This document shows positions 32,972 through 41,649 of a stretch of DNA of 64,000 nt, in pieces. Source of the stretch: Lepidurus packardi (lineage: Eukaryota; Arthropoda; Branchiopoda; Notostraca; Triopsidae). Within the stretch, counting starts at the first letter, position 1. Every line of letters begins with the position of its first letter. The position numbers were made by a program, and so were the translations under genes. The notes under the pieces are model-generated. The model was not told the origin of the DNA. It saw only the letters and a list, made by a program, of their open reading frames with translations, and did no database searches. The DNA lies in assembly GCA_023053545.1 (NCBI GenBank), contig JAKZAN010000002.1, positions 12,458,790 through 12,522,789 on the forward strand, written 5' to 3'.

Positions 32972-34117
32972 TTAAAACATGGAAACAAGCGGCTGCATGA
33001 TCTTAGCAAAATCAGTCAAGTCGGCTTTGGATCTTGAAGCCACGGGATCACTGTAGTAAGGATAGTAAGGGCCACTGTTACTAGATGGCGAAATCACCTG
33101 TGGTGGTGATACATTCGTAAGAGATGGTGGTGCAGGTGGCAAACCAGTCGACGGAATTGGGATTGGAAAATTCATAGGTGGCAAGTTCTGAGGAGGTGGG
33201 GGCGGCAAGTTCTGAGGAGGTGGGGGTGGCAAGTTCTGAGGAGGTGGGGGTGGCAAGTTCTGAGGAGGTGGGGGTGGCAAGTTCTGAGGAGGTGGGGGTG
33301 GCAAGTTCTGAGGAGGTGGGGGTGGCAAGTTCTGAGGAGGTGGGGGTGGCAAGTTCTGAGGAGGTGGGGGTGGCAAGTTCTGAGGAGGTGGGGGTGGCAA
33401 GTTCTGAGGAGGCGGGGGTGGCAAGTGCTGAGGGGGTGGAGGTGGCAAGTTCTGAAGAGGTGGGGGTGGCAAGTTCTGAAGAGGTGGGGGTGGCAAGCTC
33501 TGAGGAGGTGGGGGTGAAAATTTTTCTTCTTCGGCTGTTTCGTAGTATGTTGGAGGCTTCTTTTGGACCGCTTCACCTTTTTTATGGATAGGCAGTGGTA
33601 TTGTTTTTAGGGGGGCTGCTGTGGTTCCTTTCTGGATATTGGAAACCTGAACGGCGATCTCCACTGGAGTCTTTTTGAGGGGGATCGGAATGGGAATGGG
33701 AATCGGAATCGGTCTATGATGCTTGATCATGGGTTTGTAGTAGGGTCGATAGGCGTATGGCTTCCCATATGTCTTGTTATAGTACGGTTTCTTCGTGGCT
33801 TGCAAGGAGGGCTTGTAACCTGGTTTGTAGCTGTATTGACTATGAGGTTTGTAGCTGGATGGGTACCGATCGTAGGCTTCGAGCTTGTCGTACATGGGAG
33901 GACCGGAGTAAGAATCATAGCCATCATCTCCAGCGTAAGCCACTGCGATCATGCAGAACAGCGTAAACACCAGTACCTGGAAAATAAAAATAAACTGTTT
34001 GAATATTTGGATAATAATGTACAATATTTGAAATACTAATTTAGAAAAAACACAAATTAAAATTTTTGAAAAATACAGTATCGGCTGTATTAACTGCATT
34101 TTGTAACTTACCGCCAT
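32972..34117 (-). CDS. Secreted proline-rich repeat protein (VQVSN family, copy A)
   Basis: Two exons: 34112-34117 (only ATG GCG) and 32972-33976, joined by a 135-bp phase-0 intron with clear GTAAGT and TTTCCAG sites; 336 aa. The mature start codes MAVLVFTLFCMIAVAYA, a signal peptide. Then a Tyr/Lys/Pro region with YKP units, a PIPIPIPIPL stretch, the motif VEIAVQVSNIQ, about 13 tandem 8-residue units of type LPPPPPQN (24-bp DNA repeats), and a C-terminal DFAKIMQPLVSMF. The YKP region, VQVSNIQ and the C-terminus match the next gene (copy B), so the two are paralogs. Such composition suits a cuticle or extracellular matrix protein; there is no chitin-binding Rebers-Riddiford motif. TATA box at 34199. 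Function unknown. Confidence 0.88.
   Translation of the reverse strand: MAVSYKMQLIQPILYFSKILICVFSKLVFQILYIIIQIFKQFIFIFQVLVFTLFCMIAVAYAGDDGYDSYSGPPMYDKLEAYDRYPSSYKPHSQYSYKPGYKPSLQATKKPYYNKTYGKPYAYRPYYKPMIKHHRPIPIPIPIPIPLKKTPVEIAVQVSNIQKGTTAAPLKTIPLPIHKKGEAVQKKPPTYYETAEEEKFSPPPPQSLPPPPLQNLPPPPLQNLPPPPPQHLPPPPPQNLPPPPPQNLPPPPPQNLPPPPPQNLPPPPPQNLPPPPPQNLPPPPPQNLPPPPPQNLPPPPPQNLPPPPPQNLPPMNFPIPIPSTGLPPAPPSLTNVSPPQVISPSSNSGPYYPYYSDPVASRSKADLTDFAKIMQPLVSMF
33178..33500 (-). repeat. 24-bp coding tandem repeat (8-aa LPPPPPQN units)
   Basis: Within copy A: about ten near-identical 24-bp units (33181-33420) followed in coding order upstream by three variants with LQ or QH. The homogeneous block shows recent slippage or unequal exchange; length polymorphism is likely. 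Confidence 0.95.
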
Positions 34118-34198
34118 AACGGGCAAATCTGCAGTTGAGTTACTAGACCAAGAAGAGCAGGTAAAGAACTGAATTACTATTGTTAAGTTTGGCTGGGG

Positions 34199-34206
34199 TT
34201 TATATA
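34199..34206 (-). promoter_or_regulatory. TATA box of copy A
   Basis: TATATAAA on the minus strand, about 80 bp upstream of the ATG at 34117, leaving room for a start site near 34170 and a short 5' UTR. The same arrangement recurs in the three neighbouring secreted-protein genes. Confidence 0.65.
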
Positions 34207-35353
34207 CCGATAATCAGTACGGAGAAAACGGAAAGTATGCGCTTTCTCACCCTCGTTTGCCCCTATCTGGTCCGGGTTGTGTAGTTCCTTTTTCTAGATA
34301 ATCGCCTATCTATATTCGGAAAAAGTTTGGAGAATGGGAAAACGGTAAGTTTATTTAAAGCTAAAAACAGTATGATGGGAACTTTTGTTTTAGTAAAAGG
34401 AATTCCACAGGGATATGGAGTTGCGTGTCATGAAATGTTGACGAGGAGGATATCGATTGAATTGTTGGATTTTTTGCACACCTCAAATCGTGGAAAAATA
34501 CTTTTCCTATTTCTTAGCTTCACATTAATTGAACTTGATTATTTAACTGTACTGTATTCATCGACCTCACTGGTCGGTAAGATCAATCAGTACTCCCACA
34601 ATACAATTAATGTTCCCGTACAGCTTAGCTTTCTATGACACGTGTCACATGAATGGGGTAAGCAAAACACTCTTAGCGAAAAAGGAAATCTCTGCAAAAT
34701 TTCTTTGGTGTATAGCTAACATTAAATGGCGGAAAATATAGTTTAACATTTTATGTTTCTGTCTTAGTTAATTTGTAATATGCTGAAATTAATTTGAAAT
34801 ATGTAGTGGAAGAGCAATTGAAAAGCGTCCGGGGAAGAAGCAAACTTGCACATGTGGACTCATGCGTTAGGAATTAGTTTATATCATATAGAAAAGGATG
34901 ACAACTGGGTGAATATTATCAGATTATCATGCTTGCCCGTTTACGCGCGTGCGCATTACCCCTTGCAAAACATGTGCGCCACCTGGCGGGAGTTATGGAG
35001 AAAATAGCCACACAGGTACAAAACTACACAGATAGAAAAAAATAGCTACACAATACACGGTTGGAAATATAAACTTGAGAATGTGGGAATGTGTTGTAAA
35101 AATAATATCGCCCATATCACAAGTCCTCAAATTAAACTGTATTACTACTTTAATTTTCTTCAAATATGGATTCAACGTATGGATTCCGTGTTACTTGTGA
35201 CGAAAATAATTTCATGAAGCGAGATTAAGAGATTAAAAGGAAATAAATATGGGAGATTTATATGAATTTTTATTTATATTTGTAAATGCTTTTTATCTTG
35301 AAATTGTAACAGTATTAATAATGGAAGAAATAGTTTTCAGAGTAAATCCAGTA
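34207..35353. other. Intergenic DNA between secreted genes A and B
   Basis: About 1.1 kb with no gene seen. The part next to 34207 is promoter-side DNA of copy A and includes CTTTCTC motifs like those upstream of the other secreted genes. An open frame at 34327-34638 on the plus strand has no recognisable feature. Confidence 0.5.
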
Positions 35354-35359
35354 TTTATT
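35354..35359 (-). terminator. Poly(A) signal, copy B
   Basis: Minus-strand AATAAA about 55 nt beyond the stop of copy B (35414), matching the short 3' UTRs of its neighbours. Confidence 0.55.
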
Positions 35360-35413
35360 TATGGCCAGCATATTATAAATATCAATCGCGAATTTAATGG
35401 TTGGTTTAAACCT

Positions 35414-36042
35414 TTAAAATAAAGACATGAGGGGTTTCATTAGGCCCGCGAAACCAGCCAAATCAGCTGCTGACTTCAAAGCATCATGTTCACCGTACTG
35501 GACGGGACTTGGGACAATCTTCGGGATGGGAAGAGGGCGCTTATTCTCCAAGAAGTTGCCCGTAAAAGTGGGGCGAGCCTGTGAGCCAGTAATTGGCTTA
35601 AGGGATTTTAACAAACCAGAGCCTTTCTGTTTACCAGAGCCTGGTCTCTCCACATTGTCTTGAATGTTGGAGACCTGAACGGCGAGATTGACCGGGTTTT
35701 TCTTCACGGGAATTGGAAGAGGGAGGAGAACTATCTTGGGGGCTTCCACTGGCTTGTAGTCAGGTTTGTATCCGGAATAGGGCTTGTAGTCGGGCTTGTA
35801 GTCGTAAGATGGCTTGTAGTCGGGCTTGTAGTCGTAAGATGGCTTGTAGTCGTAAGATGGCTTGTAGTCGTAAGACGGTTTGTAGCTACCGTCCCCACAA
35901 GCTACTGCAACCAGGCATAACAAGGTAAACGCCAACATCTGAAAAATAAAAAGAGTTGGTTAAAATTGTTAAAAAGTATTTGGCATAAACATTAGAATAG
36001 TTAAGCGAAATAAACAACACATTTAGAAGCACTTACCTTCAT
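35414..36042 (-). CDS. Secreted YKP-repeat protein (VQVSN family, copy B)
   Basis: Two exons: 36037-36042 (ATG AAG) and 35414-35938, phase-0 intron of 98 bp; 176 aa. Signal peptide MKMLAFTLLCLVAVACG, then about nine units of DYKPSY/DYKPDY type, then LLPLPIPVKKNPVNLAVQVSNIQ, a basic linker, and a C-terminus DLAGFAGLMKPLMSLF. The order signal - Tyr/Lys/Pro repeats - Pro-Ile stretch - VQVSNIQ - hydrophobic C-terminus is the same as copy A, which shows common descent; copy B lacks the LPPPPPQN block. Likely secreted to cuticle or matrix. TATA box at 36142. Confidence 0.88.
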
Positions 36043-36141
36043 TACTGCAAGACTAAAGAGAGTCCGAATTGCTGAATCAGATGTTCCTAGCTGAGGAAGA
36101 GCTGGCAAAGAAGTGGATGATTACGGTTGGATTGGGTTGAG

Positions 36142-36149
36142 CTTTTATA
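36142..36149 (-). promoter_or_regulatory. TATA box of copy B
   Basis: TATAAAAG on the minus strand, about 100 bp upstream of the ATG at 36042. Confidence 0.65.
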
Positions 36150-37105
36150 CCAAGAGATTGAAGGGGTCACAGTTGTACCATCCTTTCCCTCACCGGATTT
36201 GACCTCTTATTTTCTCATCCGGTTAGGTAGGGTTTATATTTTCTCCATTAATTCACCTTTCTTTCTGGAGAAAGCTTCGAAAAGAGACGAAATTACTGTC
36301 AAAAAAACAGTAACCTGGATTTATTTTTGAAGAAAGGGAAAGCAAACCCGTAGGACTAGATTAGCGTATTAATTTAGTAGAAGTAAATTGACTACGTGAC
36401 TAGGTTATTGTAAATCACGTTGTTAAGTAACTAGTATTACTCGAAGGCTTTTTATTTCTCAAATCACACTACAGAATAGCATATATGTAGTGCAATTTTT
36501 ATATACTTTGCGGTTCTCAAACTACTTTTGACTGTCGGAATGATAGATGACCCTGCGCTTGGCCCTTTTCTTTATCGTAATAGGGCAATTGCTAGGAAAG
36601 CCGGAGTAAAGCTACAAGCCCGGCATAAGAAACCCTACAAGCCCGGTAAGAAACCCTGCAGGCCGTTGTAACGCTTGCCCTTACTACGTTGTTGGCCTTT
36701 TAACGTTCCAACGCAAACGCCCTGTCAGCAGTATTATTAGTTCAGCAGTTTTAGTAGTAATTATTTTATATTTATTATTTTATTTGGGACGGTATAGTAG
36801 CTTCGTGACAATATATAATTTTTACGCAACAAATACAGAATTTGGAGGCATTGTAGTGCCGAAAAAAATTATTGGTAATAAATTACAAGGTAACAATATT
36901 GGTAATAAATTACAAGGCTTCCTGCTACAAGATTTCCTGGTACATCTCCCAAACGTAAGTGCATGGAACCGGTTCATTCAGGTTCAAATGTGCAGTAATT
37001 GCGATCAAATAAGCATGTGAAAATATGTTGTCAAATATGTAGGATTGTATTACTCTGGTCATAAATTACAAGTAGCAGTCGAAATTCACAAGTACTTATC
37101 AAAGT
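36150..37105. other. Intergenic DNA between copy B and the GPLSALGA gene
   Basis: No complete gene. A short plus-strand stretch at about 36608-36672 encodes Lys/Pro units of type KKPYKPG before a stop and may be a scrap of a YKP-type gene in opposite orientation; too short to call. TTATT repeats occur near 36760-36785, and a 17-bp direct repeat GGTAATAAATTACAAGG lies at 36872 and 36900. Confidence 0.45.
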
Positions 37106-37570
37106 TTAAAAAGGCAAACCGTTGGCGAGAGGACTAGCACCTTGGAAAGATGCTTGCAAGGGAGCTACGGCCGCCATCAAAGGCCGTAGGGCCGAAACAG
37201 CTTCAGTCAAAGGGGCAGCAGCTTGAGCTGCTTGGGAAAATGGACGGGTGGCTTCAAGAACACTTGCGAATGGGCCAGTAGGTCCAGCACCAAGAGCAGA
37301 CAAAGGTCCAGCACCAAGAGCAGACAAGGGTCCAGCACCAAGAGCAGACAAGGGTCCAGCACCAAGAGCAGACAAGGGTCCAGGCAGAGATGCAATGTCG
37401 GCCAGTCCACCGAGTTGTCGGCCTTCAACCTTCTCAGCTTGTGGCAAAGGAATAGCAGACACGCTAGCGACGAAGAGAGCAACGATGATCAAGGAGGACT
37501 AAAAATGGCAAAGAAATTGTTATTATTGCAAGTCGTTAGAACAAGGGTTTACAAGATACTTTACCTGCAT
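37106..37570 (-). CDS. Secreted GPLSALGA-repeat protein
   Basis: Two exons: 37565-37570 (ATG CAG) and 37106-37498, phase-0 intron of 66 bp; 132 aa. Signal peptide [17 protein letters not shown] followed by [13 protein letters not shown], then four tandem 8-residue units of GPLSALGA (24 bp each, about 37275-37385) and an Ala-rich helix-prone C-terminus ending ANGLPF. It lacks the VQVSN motif of its neighbours but has the same two-codon first exon, strand, size class and TATA layout. Probably another secreted structural protein; the family is not recognised. Its upstream region was duplicated (see 37705-39200). Confidence 0.87.
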
Positions 37571-37676
37571 GGTGAAGTGAGAGGAGATCCTGGGAAGACT
37601 CGTTTGAAAGATATAAGTAGGCTGAGTTGGCTTTGAAGGCAAGGTGCGTTGTGAAGAAATGAAGCATTACTCCCGT

Positions 37677-37684
37677 CTTTTATA
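37677..37684 (-). promoter_or_regulatory. TATA box of the GPLSALGA gene
   Basis: TATAAAAG on the minus strand about 107 bp upstream of the ATG, with the same spacing as copy B. Confidence 0.65.
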
Positions 37685-37704
37685 CTGGTTGGGTTCATTG
37701 CTAG

Positions 37705-39200
37705 AAAGGGATCAGTGTCAGTTTATCGCTTTCTCCCAACTGTCCTTTCCTCCTAATTACTCCGTAGTTAACGGGTAAGTGGTGGGAAGGGGGGGGGGGG
37801 GCGAGAGAAAGGAAGGAAGGAATATTAGGACATATTGGAAGGGCCTGTGAATAGTTTTCCGTAATTTAGAGACAATTTAATTTTTTATTTTAACCCACCT
37901 GATTTGGAGGAGATTGGAACATTCCAAAAGCGAGAGGGCATTGTTCCGTTAATTCAATTTTTATACTCCGAAGAAGTTGATATATCAGTTCTCGTGTATA
38001 CATAAAAACAGATAGGAATGTGTTTGGCAAAGCAAGATGAGTTATTTAATTAAAAATATGGAACATGAATTATTTGCCAAATCATTTCACTAATTACTGT
38101 CTTACAAGCCCTAGTTTCGGTGTCGAGAGATTTCAGAATCAACCAAAGCAAAATTAAGAGAAAATATTATTTGATCTTAGCTTAAAAGATATTGAAGATG
38201 AAAGGTTCGAAAGGCTACCGAATACTTCAGCCCAGTAGACCTCTGCGTAAGCCGTTAGCATGTTATAGCGGGTAAATTCAGAACAGATCTTTCAAAAGCA
38301 GTTTCTTTTTGGTTTACATTTAGTTTGGGGCGTAAATATTATTTTTTCAATACCAAGTGCACTATCAAAGGATTGTTTCAGTGAACTCATGTCATATAAT
38401 GAAATGTCCTATACAGTGGTACCTCGACATACGAGTTTAATTCGTTCCGCAACCTTGCTCGTATCTTGAGTTACTCGTATCTCGAAGCTAACTGATTCAC
38501 TGACCGTGGTGGGCGGTGCCGCGCACGCGCGCTACCGACCTGCTAAACCGAACTCGTATCTCGAATTTCGCTTGTAACTCAAAGCAGAAAATCAGTGTCA
38601 GTTAGTCGCTTTCTCCCCACTTTCATTTTCCCCTAAATTCGACGTAGTTAAAGGGGAAAGTGTTGGGAAGGGGGGATAGAGAAAGAATATTGGAATATTG
38701 TGATGTTTTGCGTAATTTAGAGAAAATTTAATTTCTTATTATAACGAACCGGATTTCGGGGAGATTGGAACATTCCAAAAGGGTATTGTGCCAATCCATT
38801 TCATTATATTTCCAATCAATTTTTATATATTCAGAAGTAGTTGATATATCAAGTACTGGTTTATACATAAATAAAGATCGGAATGAATGAACAAGCCACA
38901 TGAGTTATTTCGGTAAAAATTATGGAATGTGAATTATTTGCATAATACTTTCACTAGTTACTGTCCTACGAGCTCTATTTTGGCCGGTAAGCGCTTTTAG
39001 AATTAACTGAAGCGAAAAGAAGACAGGGTTGTTTTCTAGCTAAAAGATGTCGAAGATGAAAAGATATACTTTAGCCCAGTAGAGCTTTGCGTAAGCGGTT
39101 AGCATTCAAAAGCGGCGAAATTCGGAAAAAAATTCGGAAGCTTCCTCGAAAAACGTCTTGTTTACATTTAATTTTGGCCGTAAATACTTCAAAGAATACT
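37705..39200. repeat. Duplicated promoter-side block, two copies of about 650 bp
   Basis: Block 1, about 37705-38360, lies just upstream of the GPLSALGA gene. Block 2, about 38592-39200, follows it. Ordered shared landmarks: GTGTCAGTT with CGCTTTCTCC; a G run after GTTGGGAAG/GGTGGGAAG; TAATTTAGAGA; GGAACATTCCAAAAG; GTTGATATATCA; GAATTATTTGC; CAGCCCAGTAGA/TAGCCCAGTAGA; GTTTACATTTA. No gene follows block 2 on its left-hand, gene-proximal side, so the copy seems to have lost its gene or arose without it. A transposon-like insert sits between the blocks. Confidence 0.85.
38412..38590. mobile_element. MITE-like insert, mariner-type ends
   Basis: Begins ACAGTGGTACCTCGACATACGA, a form widely seen at ends of Tc1/mariner-related MITEs, after a TA. 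It carries repeated CTCGTATCTCGA/ACTCGTATCTTGA motifs in both orientations and ends with GCTTGTAACTCAAAGC, so it is partly self-complementary. No ORF. It sits at the junction between the two duplicated promoter blocks. The family name is inference from the end motif, and the right boundary is approximate. Confidence 0.65.
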
Positions 39201-39322
39201 TGATCAAAGAATACTTGAATGAGCTTATGTTGTGATGTATATTATAGTTACAATTGGATTTTGGAAAATATCAGCAAAGGAAACAAGAAAAGTAAACACT
39301 AAGCAAATTAGTTCAGAAGTAA

Positions 39323-39328
39323 TTTATT
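39323..39328 (-). terminator. Poly(A) signal, copy D
   Basis: Minus-strand AATAAA, 126 nt beyond the current stop of copy D but only about 28 nt beyond the stop of the out-of-frame tail (39356), which fits a formerly longer coding region. Confidence 0.5.
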
Positions 39329-39453
39329 TTTCCATACATAAATTATATTTGCGGATCACTGACATTTCTTGTTAAGCATCGGCCCGGGAAGCCAGGAGGG
39401 AGGCGGAAGAGCGGTAGCAGGTCCAGCTAAACTAGTGAGGGTAAATCCGCCGA

Positions 39454-40029
39454 TTAAGGTGAAGCAGAAGGACCGGCAGCGGATGCAGCAACACCTCCAG
39501 CTAAACTGGCGAGAGAAAGTCCACCCGGTAGGGACGCAGGAGAAGGACCAGCAGCGGGACTTGGTTGCGGGTAGATATAGTATGATCTAGTCGTTGTAGG
39601 GTAAGTGTGCGGGGCGGGTGTGGTAGTAGGGTATGTATAAGGAGCGAGTGTTGGGTAGGTATAGGGTGCGGGTGTAGGGTAGGTATAGGGTGCGGGTGTA
39701 GGGTAGGTATGGGGTGCGGGTGTAGGGTAGGTATAGGGTGCGGGTGTGGTGGTGGGGTATGTATAGGGAGTGGTAGTAGGGTATGTGGAAGGAGCGGGAG
39801 TAGGTACGGTATGATGTTTTTTTAGGTACGGACGAGCCGCCTGCGCGTTGGTAACTTGGACAATCATTTCCACTTCGCCTTGGGCTTCGGCGAATGTTGG
39901 GTTAAGGCTCACGAAAACCGCAAGGAAGGTGAGAATGGCGACACAACCCTGTTGATAAAAGTAAAACAGTGAGATAAACAGGTTAAGAAAAGCGATGTAA
40001 GACGCTAATGTTAATTTTGTTACCTTCAT
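39454..40029 (-). CDS. Secreted PYTYPTPA-repeat protein (VQVTN family, copy D)
   Basis: Two exons: 40024-40029 (ATG AAG) and 39454-39948, phase-0 intron of 75 bp; 166 aa. Signal peptide MKGCVAILTFLAVFVSLNPTFAEA in two parts, then VEMIVQVTNAQ, close to the VQVSNIQ motif of copies A and B but placed right after the signal peptide. About nine units of type PYTYPTPA/PYTYPTTT follow, then a Gly/Ala/Ser/Pro tail. Threonine-rich repeats suggest O-glycosylation. The stop at 39454 looks premature: the next frame continues GGFTLTSLAGPATALPP, which repeats the in-frame GGLSLASLAGG, and runs to 39356. A one-base change or assembly error is therefore likely. TATA-like box at 40127. Confidence 0.85.
   Translation of the reverse strand: MKVTKLTLASYIAFLNLFISLFYFYQQGCVAILTFLAVFVSLNPTFAEAQGEVEMIVQVTNAQAARPYLKKHHTVPTPAPSTYPTTTPYTYPTTTPAPYTYPTPAPHTYPTPAPYTYPTPAPYTYPTLAPYTYPTTTPAPHTYPTTTRSYYIYPQPSPAAGPSPASLPGGLSLASLAGGVAASAAGPSASP
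39605..39800 (-). repeat. Coding tandem repeat, PYTYPTPA/PTTT units
   Basis: Units of mostly 24 bp (GGTGTAGGGTAGGTATA on the plus strand) with interspersed longer variants that add Thr-Thr-Thr. The central four or five units are nearly identical. Confidence 0.9.
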
Positions 40030-40126
40030 TGTTGTAATGTACAGGTTGAAGAGTTTTCAGGGGATTGGTTTGGCTTGGTAGACGTTTGAAGGCAACCGTT
40101 GAATGATTTTGTTGAGAAAATTCAAG

Positions 40127-40134
40127 CTTATATA
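40127..40134 (-). promoter_or_regulatory. TATA-like box of copy D
   Basis: TATATAAG on the minus strand about 98 bp upstream of the ATG at 40029, spaced like the boxes of the other three secreted genes. Confidence 0.6.
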
Positions 40135-40935
40135 CTAGTCAGGTCAGCCGGAGAAAATAAGCTTTCGCCTTTTTCCTGCTAACAGAACATGAAATTAGAC
40201 CTTTGGAGAAAGTTGAGATCCTAACCTGGGATCAACTAGAAAGATGGCAGTTAAATTGGTTGATTGCAATATTAGAGAACAATCAGGATGTGAGAGGTTT
40301 ATTTAGCTCACATGGGATAAATGCTTCCATTTGGGGAAACTTTGGGAGGATTGCTTTGAAAATGCTTTCATTTGGAAGGGGATTGTTTCCCGGTAAACTT
40401 TGAGCTAAAATTTGCTGTAAAATCTTTGTACGAAAGAAACCGCGTCACCTTATTATTCGATTCCATTATTATTTCCTTGAAAGATTTGCTAAACTTTCTG
40501 ACCCAGACCCCAGACAATCAATTAGCTGTCCTCGCTACAGCCTATGGTTTGAAAAATATCTACAAACTTGTAAATATGAAAAAGTCAAAAGCACATCCGT
40601 GTCTTATGGCTCCGCCCACGAGGGGATGGGCTTGGATTACCCGGTTCCCATACATGCTTTTATGCTAACACGCGTTTACACATCATTGAACGCTTTTCGT
40701 TAAGTAGAAACTAACCTTCATTTTTTTGCAGAATTGACTCTTATCGTGTTGCCAACGCTAGCTTACAAATGTAAAAAACCATTTACAAAAAATTTGTTTT
40801 TGCTTAAATTAAAAATTTGTAGATACAAAATAAGTACGAGTACAAATATACGTATGAGTAATACAAAATGGCTACTGACCTTTATAGTGACGTCCACGAT
40901 GTCTTCAATTGGAGAAATCATGATATAATATCATG

Positions 40936-40970
40936 ATGTCGATCATGATATCAATCATGATCGACATGAT
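40936..40970. repeat. Perfect palindrome, 14-bp arms
   Basis: ATGTCGATCATGAT, spacer ATCA, then the exact reverse complement. A further ATCATGATAT pair lies just to its left. Non-coding; could fold as a cruciform or be an old foldback scar. Confidence 0.9.
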
Positions 40971-41254
40971 ACTAACTGAATGTTAAGTTCATTCTAAGTA
41001 CAGTTGCAGTTTAGTGTCTACATGAATGTTTGTTTGTCAAAATGAACCCAAAGTAACTTAAACTATAAAATCTATAAAGTATAGCTTATCTGAGATATAA
41101 ATTATTTTAAAATATTCACTTATTTTCGTTTGTGTAGAATACTGATTGTTAAGTCGATACATTCCGATTGTAAAAGTCTATACACAAAACAACTATCACG
41201 GCGCTTCTGAAGCCTACCCCTATAGCTATATAGAATTGCACGCCATCAGGATTA

Positions 41255-41470
41255 TATGGTCGGATTTTCTTTTAGACACAAGTGTGATCAAAATAAACGA
41301 AATAAAACTGAAACCCTTTAATTGGGCTTCTCAGATATTGAAGGGGGCAGTTTCCTTGCACTGTTTGGATTTCTTAAGTAGTTCGCGGTATCGGAATAGC
41401 TTCTAAACCATTCTAATAAATGAAAAACCATCAGAACTACTTAATGATTTTTTTAATGTATTCCCAAACG
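41255..41470 (+). repeat. Dispersed repeat, copy 1
   Basis: About 215 bp aligning to the reverse complement of 61975-62180: shared GGATTTTCT, TTAGACAC, AAACCCTTT/GAAACCCTTT, TGGGCTTCTC, TATTGAAGGGGGCAGTTTCC and AGTAGTTCGCGGTATCG in order. Roughly 80 percent similar by eye. No conserved reading frame across both copies, so a non-coding repeat or promoter-like fragment is more likely than an exon. Confidence 0.85.
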
Positions 41471-41566
41471 TAGGCTTTCGCCTATTGTCGGTATCAAAAA
41501 ATTGCCCTAACAATGAAATTTGTCACTCATGAAAAAGAAGTACATGAGAACAGAGGGAGGATAAAG

Positions 41567-41567
<1 letters not shown>

Positions 41568-41597
<30 letters not shown>
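41568..41597. repeat. Poly-G tract, 30 bases
   Basis: Thirty consecutive G on the plus strand, about 52 bp beyond the stop codon of the minus-strand gene at 41650. In that gene's transcript it would read as poly-C in the 3' UTR. Strong candidate for quadruplex formation, length variation and sequencing error. Confidence 0.95.
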
Positions 41598-41598
<1 letters not shown>

Positions 41599-41649
41599 AA
41601 AGGGAATGTAGAAGGAGGTCTAGATTCCCGAGTTCGTTTGCTTTGAAGC

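Larger units (their letters stand above)
40135..41649. other. Intergenic DNA with a palindrome and a dispersed repeat
   Basis: No gene seen. At 40936-40970 there is a perfect palindrome with 14-bp arms ATGTCGATCATGAT around ATCA. The segment 41255-41470 is a dispersed repeat with an inverted copy at 61975-62180 (separate entries). A 30-base G run is at 41568-41597. Confidence 0.6.

Noticed and set aside
33172-33591. Long open frames on both strands over the LPPPPPQN repeat (HLLRTCHP and GVASSEEV units)
   Set aside because: They are other-frame readings of the 24-bp coding repeat of copy A; any stop-free 24-bp unit gives open frames in several phases.
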